NCBI GenBank assembly: GCA_022796475.1
Contig: JAAWIS010000034.1
Span: 1-34,525 of the forward strand
From: Lachnospiraceae bacterium
GTDB taxonomy: Bacteria > Bacillota > Clostridia > Lachnospirales > Lachnospiraceae
Length of the DNA: 34,525 nucleotides
Direction: 5' to 3'
Each line of letters begins with the position of its first letter. Position 1 is the first letter of the stretch. The notes under the pieces were generated by a model that had not been told where the DNA came from, made no database searches, and saw nothing but the letters and a program-made list of their open reading frames with translations. The position numbers were made by a program, and so were the translations under genes. Below are positions 7,710-14,198 of the stretch, piece after piece.

Positions 7710-8253
7710 CAAGAAACGATCCGGATCTGGAATCTTTTTAATGGAAATGATTATGGTCTGCGGTTTTTTTCTGCTGTGTGCTGCAGTATGTATTCAGGTA
7801 TTTTTGCGGGCAGATTCCATGAGCCGGCTTGCAAGGGAAAAGAATCAGGCTGTTTTGGCAGCAGAGAGTTTGGCAGATGCCTGGAAGGCCTATGGCCTGG
7901 AAGGTTTAAATCCGGTTTTTGAGCGCAGGATGGAAAACCGGATTGAAGTTACCGGCGGCCCGCCGCTGGAAAAGGAGGCAGATTTGTCTTCTCCTGAGGA
8001 ACCCCTGTTAGTTGTTTATTGGGATGAAAACTGGGAGCGCATCACAGAGGATACACAAGAAGGCTGTTACGTTGCCGTTATCAGTGAGCAGAAAACAGAA
8101 GCCCCGGATGAGGGAGGCAGTTTGGACAGCCTTAGGATAGAAATTAACCGGGACTTTGGGCATCCCCGCTGGCGGGAGCAGACAGGAACTTTGTATGCCT
8201 TAGAACTAAAACGATACATACCAGAAGGAGAGGGAAGCCATGGCCAAAAGTGA
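7702..8253 (+). CDS. type IV prepilin-like protein
   Basis: A 183-aa protein with a classical prepilin N-terminus: a short basic leader MNSKKRSGSG, then IFLMEMIMVCGFFLLCAAV. Cleavage after the glycine would give a mature protein with glutamate at +5, the residue needed for methylation and assembly of type IV pilins. The hydrophobic stem is followed by a soluble domain of about 150 residues without cysteines conserved in an obvious way. The ATG at 7702 has GGAGG about nine bases upstream and overlaps the preceding gene by 8 nt; an open frame back to 7609 is shadow. This is the only subunit here with an intact prepilin processing site. Confidence 0.82.
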   Translation: MNSKKRSGSGIFLMEMIMVCGFFLLCAAVCIQVFLRADSMSRLAREKNQAVLAAESLADAWKAYGLEGLNPVFERRMENRIEVTGGPPLEKEADLSSPEEPLLVVYWDENWERITEDTQEGCYVAVISEQKTEAPDEGGSLDSLRIEINRDFGHPRWREQTGTLYALELKRYIPEGEGSHGQK

Positions 8254-8704
8254 GATGAAAAGCAGCGCTAATATCGGAAGCGCTTCCTTGATCTTGATTT
8301 TTATTGTTCTCTGTCTGGGAACCTTCGGCCTTTTGTCTTTAACCAGTGCAAAAAATGACTTGGATTTAGCAGAGCGCAATGCAGCAGCAGTATCTGGCTA
8401 TTACCAGGCTGATGCAGAGGGAGAGGCATTTCGGATGGAAGTGGATCGTCTGGTAAAGCAGGCCCTTCAGATGAACCCCAATGAGCCGGAAGCTTACTTG
8501 GAGCAGGAGCTGAAAGAAGCTTATCTTCATGACGAGCAGGCGGCGCAGACAGAGATTTTGATGGACAGCGGCCAGGCACTTATGGTAAAGATTGGCTTAT
8601 CCTGGGAGGGTGGCCAGGGAAACACATGGGTTCGTCAGTGGAAGGTATATAACTACGAAGAATATGAGATCGACCAGGATATGCCGGTTTGGAGCGGAGA
8701 ATAA
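8240..8704 (+). CDS. membrane-anchored pilus-operon protein (PilX-like position)
   Basis: A 154-aa protein with a short N-terminal stretch, one hydrophobic segment (residues 15-37, SLILIFIVLCLGTFGLL) and an acidic extracytoplasmic domain rich in Ala, Glu and Leu that is probably helical near the membrane (SAKNDLDLAERNAAAVSGYY). The layout recalls PilX/GspK-type minor pilins, but there is no +5 glutamate after a glycine, so classical processing is doubtful. It overlaps the prepilin gene by 14 nt and has GGAGAGGGAA upstream. Function is inferred from the operon. Confidence 0.72.
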   Translation: MAKSEMKSSANIGSASLILIFIVLCLGTFGLLSLTSAKNDLDLAERNAAAVSGYYQADAEGEAFRMEVDRLVKQALQMNPNEPEAYLEQELKEAYLHDEQAAQTEILMDSGQALMVKIGLSWEGGQGNTWVRQWKVYNYEEYEIDQDMPVWSGE

Positions 8705-8745
8705 TCATAATCAGAGAATCAGATTATTAAGGAGGAAGGAAACAG

Positions 8746-9813
8746 ATGGATGTGTTGCAGCTTTTTAAACAGGCAGTAGAGCAGGAAGCATCAGATATCT
8801 TTCTGATACCCGGCATGCCCTTTTCCTATAAAATCGGAGGGAATATTGTTTATTTGGGAGAAAATAAGATATTCCCGGAAGAGATGGATAAGATTATTAT
8901 GCAGATTTACGGGCTGGCAGGCAACCGGGAAATCGAAAAAGTGGCAAATGGAGGAGATGATGATTTTTCATTTGCTATTAAAGGATTATCCCGCTTTCGT
9001 GCCAGCGTAATGCGACAGAGGGGTTCCCTGGCTGCAATTATCCGTATTGTCCGGTTTGATCTTCCGGATTTTACGGCATTAAACCTGCCAAGAAATGTAA
9101 TTGAAATATCAAAGATGACAAAAGGTCTGGTATTGGTAACAGGGCCTGCAGGAAGCGGAAAAAGTACCACATTAGCCTGCATTATCAATGAAATTAATAA
9201 TACAAGAAACGCTCATGTTATCACGCTGGAGGATCCCATTGAGTATCTTCACCGCCATAATAAAAGTGTTGTAACCCAGCGTGAAGTAGGAAATGATACA
9301 GACAGTTATATGAGCGGATTAAGGGCGGCCCTTCGTCAGGCGCCGGATGTGATCCTTCTTGGAGAGATGCGTGATTTTGAAACCATCCGGACTGCCATGA
9401 CAGCGGCGGAAACGGGGCATTTGGTAATTTCCACCCTTCATACCATCGGAGCTGCCAATACCATCGACCGTATCATTGACAGCTTTCCTCCCAATCAGCA
9501 GGCTCAAATCAGGATTCAGCTTTCCATGGTTCTCCAGGCTGTTGTATCTCAGCAGCTAATTCCCTTAAAGGATCAGGTTGGGGTAGTGCCGGCACTGGAA
9601 ATTATGTTTTTAAATAATGCCATTCGGAATATGATCCGTGAGGCAAAAATCCACCAGATTGACGGCGTAATTTCCACATCTGCCGAAACAGGCATGGTTA
9701 CAATGGATAACAGCCTTCTTCGTCTGTTCCGTGAAGGGAAAATTTCCAAAGAACATGCGATAATGTACAGCAGCAACAGTGAGCTGATGGAAAAGAAACT
9801 GAATCGTTTATAA
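8746..9813 (+). CDS. pilT: type IV pilus retraction ATPase PilT
   Basis: A 355-aa hexameric secretion ATPase of the PilT/VirB11 type. The N-terminal PAS-like domain (residues 1-100, EASDIFLIPGMPFSYKIGG) is followed by Walker A GPAGSGKST (133-141), the Asp box ITLEDPIEYLH, the Walker B region DVILLGEMRD and the His box TGHLVISTLHT. AIRNMIREAKIHQID near the C-terminus is the AIRNLIRE signature of PilT that is missing from the assembly ATPase PilB. RBS AGGAGGAAGG precedes the ATG. As last gene of the cluster it suggests a retractable fibre, yet no PilB is encoded in this window. Confidence 0.95.
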   Translation: MDVLQLFKQAVEQEASDIFLIPGMPFSYKIGGNIVYLGENKIFPEEMDKIIMQIYGLAGNREIEKVANGGDDDFSFAIKGLSRFRASVMRQRGSLAAIIRIVRFDLPDFTALNLPRNVIEISKMTKGLVLVTGPAGSGKSTTLACIINEINNTRNAHVITLEDPIEYLHRHNKSVVTQREVGNDTDSYMSGLRAALRQAPDVILLGEMRDFETIRTAMTAAETGHLVISTLHTIGAANTIDRIIDSFPPNQQAQIRIQLSMVLQAVVSQQLIPLKDQVGVVPALEIMFLNNAIRNMIREAKIHQIDGVISTSAETGMVTMDNSLLRLFREGKISKEHAIMYSSNSELMEKKLNRL

Positions 9814-9871
9814 CCGCTAAATTTAAGGATATTTGGCTGAAATAGGATTTCGCGAAGCATAGATTTCATAA

Positions 9872-9918
9872 AAACTCCCATACTAAGCAGGAAGGAATCT
9901 GCCGTAAGGAGGGAGTTT
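9872..9918 (+). promoter_or_regulatory. inverted repeat covering the ldh ribosome binding site
   Basis: AAACTCCC (9872-9879) pairs perfectly with GGGAGTTT (9911-9918). The downstream arm is part of the ldh Shine-Dalgarno GGAGGGAG just before the ATG at 9922. A smaller stem GCAG/CTGC (9887-9890 / 9899-9902) lies in the loop. Folding would hide the ribosome site. No known riboswitch class was recognised. Confidence 0.5.
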
Positions 9919-9921
9919 GCA

Positions 9922-10926
9922 ATGAGAATTGATAAGAGAAAAGTAGCGTTGGTAGGCTGCGGCATGGTAGGCATGAGTTATGCTTACTGCCTGTTAAACC
10001 AGACCGTATGCGATGAGCTGGTTTTAATTGATGTGAATGAGATGAAAGCAATGGGCGAGGCAATGGATTTAAACCATGGCCTCGCTTTTGCTGCCTCTAA
10101 TATGGAAATTTATGCTGGAAATTACAGTGACTGCCGGGATGCAGATTTAGTTGTGATTTGTGCCGGTGTAGCACAGAAGCCAGGGGAAACCAGATTAAAT
10201 CTGCTGAAACGAAATGCCCAGGTATTCCGCTCCATCGTGGAACCCATTACAAGAAGCGGCTTCAGCGGAATTTTTTTGGTGGCCACAAACCCTGTGGATG
10301 TTATGACACGGATTACCTGTGCATTATCCGGATTTAATGCCGGACGGGTATTAGGAAGCGGAACCGCCCTGGATACAGCAAGGCTTCGTTACCTTTTGGG
10401 TGAATATCTTCATGTAGATCCCAGAAATGTACATGCCTATGTGATGGGGGAACATGGCGACAGTGAATTTGTTCCCTGGAGCCAGGCAATGGTGGCTACT
10501 AAGCCAATTTTAGAATTATGTAAGAAAGAAAATAGGGGATCCGGGAATGAAAAGGAAAGAAACGGGGAAATGTCCCAGGGGGGAAAGGAAGAAACGATCA
10601 GTCAGGAAAAGCTTCAGGAAATTGCAGAACAGGTAAAAGGAGCTGCCTATCAGATCATTGATGCCAAACAGGCCACGTACTACGGAATTGGGATGGCCAT
10701 GACCAGGATTACCAAGGCTGTGCTTGGGGATGAAAACAGTGTATTAACGGTGTCAGCCATGCTGAGGGGAGAATATGGACAAAGAGATGTGTTCATTGGG
10801 GTTCCATGTGTGATTAACGGAAGCGGGATTCGCCGGGTATTGGAGCTGCCCTTAACCAAAGAGGAGGCAGAATGTTTTGCCTCCTCCTGTAAAACCCTTC
10901 AGGACAGCTTTGAAGGGGTATTATAA
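9922..10926 (+). CDS. ldh: L-lactate dehydrogenase
   Basis: A 334-aa NAD-dependent enzyme reducing pyruvate to lactate to regenerate NAD+ in fermentation. It has the Rossmann motif VALVGCGMVGMSYAY (residues 8-22), the substrate loop AGVAQKPGETR in which Gln marks lactate rather than malate specificity and Arg binds substrate, NPVDVMT, and the catalytic histidine in GEHGDSE. A charged insertion of roughly 20 residues (around 200-222) follows PILELCKKEN, and the usual helix resumes at QEKLQEIAEQVKGAAY. The start is supported by GGAGGGAG. It follows pilT by 108 nt and is probably a separate unit. The 3' end contains two hairpins (10861-10886 and 10895-10917). Confidence 0.93.
   Translation: MRIDKRKVALVGCGMVGMSYAYCLLNQTVCDELVLIDVNEMKAMGEAMDLNHGLAFAASNMEIYAGNYSDCRDADLVVICAGVAQKPGETRLNLLKRNAQVFRSIVEPITRSGFSGIFLVATNPVDVMTRITCALSGFNAGRVLGSGTALDTARLRYLLGEYLHVDPRNVHAYVMGEHGDSEFVPWSQAMVATKPILELCKKENRGSGNEKERNGEMSQGGKEETISQEKLQEIAEQVKGAAYQIIDAKQATYYGIGMAMTRITKAVLGDENSVLTVSAMLRGEYGQRDVFIGVPCVINGSGIRRVLELPLTKEEAECFASSCKTLQDSFEGVL
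10861..10917. other. two hairpins inside the ldh 3' end
   Basis: GAGGAGGCA (10861-10869) pairs with TGCCTCCTC (10878-10886), a perfect 9-bp stem with an 8-nt loop. CCCTTCA (10895-10901) pairs with TGAAGGG (10911-10917). Both are in the coding region. Only 22 nt separate the convergent stop codons of ldh and the DUF4397 gene, so these stems may serve as transcript ends for one or both genes. No uridine run follows, so a classical intrinsic terminator is not claimed. Confidence 0.4.
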
Positions 10927-10948
10927 ACCTTAATCAGGAAATTTATTA

Positions 10949-11974
10949 TCAGTCATAGACCGTAATCATGCGAAGACTGTAGGCTGACCAGGTATTGCCC
11001 ATAATATAAGTGGTAGTATTTTGGCCGGCCTGTATGGTTACATTTCCAGTAGCCAGGGGCCTGGAAATCGGACTGGTTCCTGTGATTGCACCGATGATAA
11101 TAACCGGAAGTTCACGGATTGCACCATAGAAGTTGGTGTTGGTCAGATAAAAGGTGTAATTTCCTGCCAATGCCCGCTTATAGGAAGTTACCTGGGAAAA
11201 GCTTACATTTCGGAAAACGGTATCACCGTTATACATCCGGACATCAAAGCTGGAGCCGCTGTAGCTTACATTGGCTACCCGGTAGCATCCATAGCCTGCT
11301 GGCAGGTTGTTGCAGCCGTTATCCGTAATTTGGATCATTTCCAGGCCGCCTTCCCTGGCATCCATTAATACCATGGTGACCTTTTGGCCTGCAATGAAGG
11401 GGAAAGTCTGCTGCAGCAAAAGAGCCTGCATTCCTGTAGTGCGGTTAACAGATACGGTATGGAAACCGTCACAAATTTCCTGATAATGGGAAACATTGCT
11501 GAACTGGGAATTTGATGCATAAGGCGTTCCGTCAATGCTGAAATTTACCGGGAAATTGTTTGTTGAGGCATTAATAAAGCGAACCTGGCCATACCGGGGA
11601 TTCATAACAGGGGGTGACGGGATACTGGGGAAAATCGGGAAGGTAATGCAGCTATCGCAGGTGTTGCCCGGATACACTGGAGGCCCCCCTTCCGGTGCGA
11701 TGGGAAGTGCGATGCCGTCATTGGGATCTCCGGATCCCATATTGCCTGGATATGCGGGCATGCCGCCTTCCGGTGCAATGGGAAGTGCAATGCCGTCATT
11801 GGGATCTCCGGATCCCATATTGCCTGGGTAAGCCGGCATACCGCCTTCTGGTGCTATAGGAGTGGTAATGCCGCCTTGAGTGGGGCTGTGCCAGCCGGCA
11901 TTTTCTGCATTGTTATTGGGATTATAGTTATCTGGTGTGGGAGATGGTGTTTGATAGGAATCATTTTCAGCCAT
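10949..11974 (-). CDS. DUF4397 domain protein with proline/glycine-rich repeat N-terminus
   Basis: A 341-aa protein. Residues 1-125 are disordered and rich in Pro, Gly, Asn and Asp, with 26-residue repeats built around PIAPEGGMPAYPGNMGSGDP. The rest is two beta-sandwich units of DUF4397 type: VRFINASTNNFPVNFSIDG starts the first, and YRVANVSYSGSSFDVRMYNG the second. No signal peptide or anchor is visible. Such proteins are often surface-associated; spore-coat association is suggested here by the CATATGATA promoter box. The ATG at 11974 has AAGAGG upstream. It is convergent with ldh and divergent from the M15 peptidase gene. The domain name is from pattern memory; the biochemical role is unknown. 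Confidence 0.8.
   Translation of the reverse strand: MAENDSYQTPSPTPDNYNPNNNAENAGWHSPTQGGITTPIAPEGGMPAYPGNMGSGDPNDGIALPIAPEGGMPAYPGNMGSGDPNDGIALPIAPEGGPPVYPGNTCDSCITFPIFPSIPSPPVMNPRYGQVRFINASTNNFPVNFSIDGTPYASNSQFSNVSHYQEICDGFHTVSVNRTTGMQALLLQQTFPFIAGQKVTMVLMDAREGGLEMIQITDNGCNNLPAGYGCYRVANVSYSGSSFDVRMYNGDTVFRNVSFSQVTSYKRALAGNYTFYLTNTNFYGAIRELPVIIIGAITGTSPISRPLATGNVTIQAGQNTTTYIMGNTWSAYSLRMITVYD
11691..11866 (-). repeat. 78-bp in-frame tandem repeat in the DUF4397 gene
   Basis: Two units, 11691-11768 and 11769-11846, differ at about 6 of 78 positions, and a third partial unit runs to about 11866. A diverged unit flanks them on the 3' side of the gene. Each unit encodes 26 residues, so copy number can change without a frameshift. 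Confidence 0.85.
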
Positions 11975-11999
11975 GATAAGACCTCTTACTTTTTTACTT

Positions 12000-12025
12000 T
12001 ATCATATGAAGACCTTATGGGAAGT
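12000..12025 (-). promoter_or_regulatory. candidate sporulation-type promoter of the DUF4397 gene
   Basis: On the minus strand CATATGATA (plus 12000-12008) matches the -10 pattern CATANNNTA of mother-cell sigma factor K. AC at plus 12024-12025 sits 15 nt upstream, one short of the usual 16-17. Transcription would begin near 11993, leaving about 20 nt including the AAGAGG ribosome site before the ATG at 11974. This is a motif match only. Confidence 0.4.
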
Positions 12026-12082
12026 TTCCGAAAAACACGGAAAAAGATTGCGCTTTTTTCTGTTTTTAAAAGATATCAGGGA

Positions 12083-12110
12083 ACAACTTGTCTTCTTTTT
12101 TCATATGATA
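12083..12110 (+). promoter_or_regulatory. candidate sporulation-type promoter of the M15 peptidase gene
   Basis: CATATGATA (12102-12110) is preceded by AC at 12083-12084 with a 17-nt spacer, matching the sigma-K pattern AC-N16/17-CATANNNTA. It is the inverted copy of the box serving the divergent gene; the shared sequence is 11 bp (TATCATATGAA at 12000-12010, TTCATATGATA at 12100-12110). The leader to the GTG at 12192 would be about 75 nt. Confidence 0.4.
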
Positions 12111-12191
12111 GAGAGAACACAAAGAAATGTGTTTGGACGCCTGGCAGAATTGTGAGAGCCGGCAGTCTGATAAAAAAGGAGGAAATTTATT

Positions 12192-12920
12192 GTGAGAGAT
12201 ATTACTCTTTGCCATCCCCGCCTGCAGGTGCTTGCTGCACAGTTAAAGGAAAAATGCAGCGATGAGGGATTAAAAATTGAAATCGGGGAAACTCTTCGTA
12301 CAAAAGCGGAGCAGGATGCTTTGTATGCACAGGGAAGAACTAAGCCGGGGCAGATTGTTACAAATGCGTCGGGAAGTTCCTACAGTTCCTTTCATCAATG
12401 GGGAACAGCGTTTGATTTTTTTCGGAATGACGGCAGGGGCGCTTATAATGAATCCGGAAAATTCTTTGAGCGTGTAGGGAATATTGGTGTAGATTTAGGG
12501 CTGGAGTGGGGCGGAAACTGGAAAAGCATAGTGGATAAACCTCACTTTCAATTACCGGACTGGGGAAGCGGAACTGGAAAAATAAAATCGCTGTATTCGA
12601 ATCCGGAGGCTTTTATGAAAACCTGGCCTGTTAAGGAACAGGAGGCTGGGTGGATAAAGGATGGGATTGGATGGTGGTTCCGCAACAAAGACGGATCCTA
12701 TCCGAAAAATCGATGGGAATTAATTAACCACCACTGGTATCTGTTTAATCCTGACGGATACGTTTGCACGGGATGGCACCGCTGGGACGGCAGCGCAACA
12801 GATGCTGCCGACGGTTCAGGCGACTGGTTTTTCCTGGACAATACGCCGGGAGGTCCCTTAGAAGGCGCCTGCTGGCATACAAGAGAGGATGGAGCACAGG
12901 AAATTTGGAGAGTGGAGTAA
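12192..12920 (+). CDS. M15 peptidoglycan peptidase (endolysin-like) with C-terminal binding repeats
   Basis: A 242-aa protein. Residues 1-125 are a zinc-dependent M15 L-Ala-D-Glu / D-Ala-D-Ala type peptidase: His68 and Asp75 in SSFHQWGTAFDF and His118 in KPHFQL are the zinc ligands, and LGLEWGGNWKS near 103 is a conserved strand. Residues 150-242 are tryptophan-rich with WYLFNPDGYVCTGWHRW, resembling a choline- or wall-binding repeat. There is no signal peptide, as in phage endolysins and some spore-lytic enzymes. The start is GTG with AGGAGG about nine bases upstream. No holin or phage gene is nearby, so a cellular role such as mother-cell lysis is plausible but unproven. Confidence 0.85.
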   Translation: MRDITLCHPRLQVLAAQLKEKCSDEGLKIEIGETLRTKAEQDALYAQGRTKPGQIVTNASGSSYSSFHQWGTAFDFFRNDGRGAYNESGKFFERVGNIGVDLGLEWGGNWKSIVDKPHFQLPDWGSGTGKIKSLYSNPEAFMKTWPVKEQEAGWIKDGIGWWFRNKDGSYPKNRWELINHHWYLFNPDGYVCTGWHRWDGSATDAADGSGDWFFLDNTPGGPLEGACWHTREDGAQEIWRVE

Positions 12921-12967
12921 AAGCAGCTTCAGAATAAGAAAAATTGGGTAAAAGGGAGAACGATATG

Positions 12968-13039
12968 GCGCAGGAGAATATACATTTGCTGATATGACAG
13001 AAAATTATGGTAAGCGATATTGCAGCAGCACTCCTGCGC
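12968..13039 (+). other. long-range 9-bp inverted repeat in the gap after the peptidase gene
   Basis: GCGCAGGAG (12968-12976) pairs perfectly with CTCCTGCGC (13031-13039), enclosing 54 nt with alternative inner pairings (TGCTG/CAGCA, AATAT/ATATT). The 3' arm abuts the terminator stem at 13040. The 257-nt gap between the peptidase and LysR genes holds no supported gene. It may be a structured 3' UTR or a small RNA with its own terminator. Confidence 0.4.
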
Positions 13040-13068
13040 AAGAGTCCGGCAAGCCGGACTCTTTGTTA
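13040..13068 (+). terminator. intrinsic terminator-like hairpin, possibly bidirectional
   Basis: AGAGTCCGGC (13041-13050) and GCCGGACTCT (13053-13062) form a GC-rich stem extended by one A-T pair, followed on the plus strand by TTGTTA. It lies between the peptidase gene (+) and the LysR gene (-), whose stops converge. A second short hairpin TTGGGG/CCCCAA follows at 13070-13084. Confidence 0.75.
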
Positions 13069-13177
13069 CTTGGGGATACCCCAAAGAAAAGGAAGACTGA
13101 ATGGCATAGCTGCCTGTTATCCTGTATATTTTGCGAAAGCATGGAATGAAGGCTATGATTCGAACTCAAATTTCATT

Positions 13178-14092
13178 CTAATATAACCCATTATACTTAG
13201 GCAGCGGATAATCCATCTCATAATTTCGACACAACTCAATAAAGGCTTTAGCTGACGAAGTAAGAAATTTTTCTTGATGATAGACGATATGAAACTTTCG
13301 TTTGGAACTAAGTCCTTTTACATGGACAGCAACAACAAGCCCGCGTTCGATAGGCCCGATTACCATACGATGTGGGAGTACAGCAATTCCAAGCCCGTTA
13401 ATAACAGCATTTACTAAAGCCGTGGTACTCATGGCTTCCCAGACAGGGGAAACAGAAAACCCTGCTGCTTCAACTGCCCGTTCAAAAGTTTCGCGTGTGC
13501 CGCTTCCGTGCTCACGAAGAAGAAAATTCTGTTGGCAAAATTCTTCAACGGAAAGCAACTGCCCTGGATAAAAGCAGCTGTCTGCAGGGCAGATAACGGT
13601 CAGACAGTCTTCCATATATTCCTCTGAAACAAAAGATGGTGTATGGGAAATTCCCTCAATCAGAGCAAAATCCAACTCATTTTTCAGAATTTTCTGTTCT
13701 AACTGCTCTGACGGCCCCACAGTTATTTTTACCTCTGTACCGGGATAACGATTGTAAAAGGCTTTCACATAGTAAGGGAGAAACTGTGATCCAATCGTTA
13801 TGCTTGCTCCAATTCTGATAACACCGAAAGAATCCCAGTTTTTCATACCTTTTTCCATATCATCAAACATGGAAATGATGTGGGCGGAATACTCACGAAA
13901 ACGTTGCCCTGCTTCTGTGATTTTAAGTCTTTTTCCGATTCTGTCAAATAAAGCAACGCCATAATACTGTTCTAATTCTTTGATAGCAAGGCTCACAGCC
14001 GGCTGCGTCATGTGCAGTTCTTTGGCAGCTTTTGTTGTATTGAAATTACTTCTGCAAACAGATAAGAAAGTTTTTAAGTGTCGTATTGTCAT
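13178..14092 (-). CDS. LysR-family transcriptional regulator
   Basis: A 304-aa regulator. The N-terminal winged helix-turn-helix is clear: TAKAAKELHMTQPAVSLAIKE-type residues at about 18-40 (here TTKAAKELHMTQPAVSLAIK), then LFDRIGKRLKITEAG. The remainder is the two-lobe periplasmic-binding-like effector domain (IRIGASITIGSQFLPYYV onward). It is divergent from the CHR transporter genes with a 106-nt shared promoter region, the standard LysR layout, so it probably activates them and represses itself. The effector is unknown. The start at 14092 matches the family; no strong ribosome site is visible before it. Confidence 0.93.
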   Translation of the reverse strand: MTIRHLKTFLSVCRSNFNTTKAAKELHMTQPAVSLAIKELEQYYGVALFDRIGKRLKITEAGQRFREYSAHIISMFDDMEKGMKNWDSFGVIRIGASITIGSQFLPYYVKAFYNRYPGTEVKITVGPSEQLEQKILKNELDFALIEGISHTPSFVSEEYMEDCLTVICPADSCFYPGQLLSVEEFCQQNFLLREHGSGTRETFERAVEAAGFSVSPVWEAMSTTALVNAVINGLGIAVLPHRMVIGPIERGLVVAVHVKGLSSKRKFHIVYHQEKFLTSSAKAFIELCRNYEMDYPLPKYNGLY

Positions 14093-14146
14093 ATTTCATC
14101 TCTCTGTTATATGTATTTGCTTATTATATAGATAAAATTATATTAT

Positions 14147-14175
14147 TTCTTTTATCAAAAAGCAAGTGTTATACT
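14147..14175 (+). promoter_or_regulatory. likely regulated promoter of the CHR transporter genes
   Basis: TATACT (14170-14175) is a good -10, but the hexamer 17 nt upstream (TTCTTT, 14147-14152) is a poor -35, as is typical of an activator-dependent promoter. The AT-rich stretch before it contains the direct repeat ATTATAT (two copies around 14123-14142) where a LysR protein could bind. The start would be near 14182, just before the GAGGAGGG ribosome site. Confidence 0.45.
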
Positions 14176-14198
14176 TATTATACGAGGAGGGAAGCACG

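Noticed and set aside
11535-11831. Open frame opposite the DUF4397 gene
   Set aside because: It arises from the in-frame repeats and GC-rich codons of the real gene on the other strand and has no ribosome site or recognisable protein.
11691-11866. Tandem repeats as a possible CRISPR array
   Set aside because: The units are 78 bp, directly adjacent and in frame with a protein; there are no short repeats with unique spacers.
12965-12997. 10-codon open frame after the peptidase gene
   Set aside because: GGGAGAA precedes an ATG, but the frame is too short to judge and is better explained by the structured region.
14166-14198. GTG start for the first CHR gene
   Set aside because: It overlaps the predicted -10 element and lacks a ribosome site, while the TTG at 14199 has GAGGAGGG at the proper distance.
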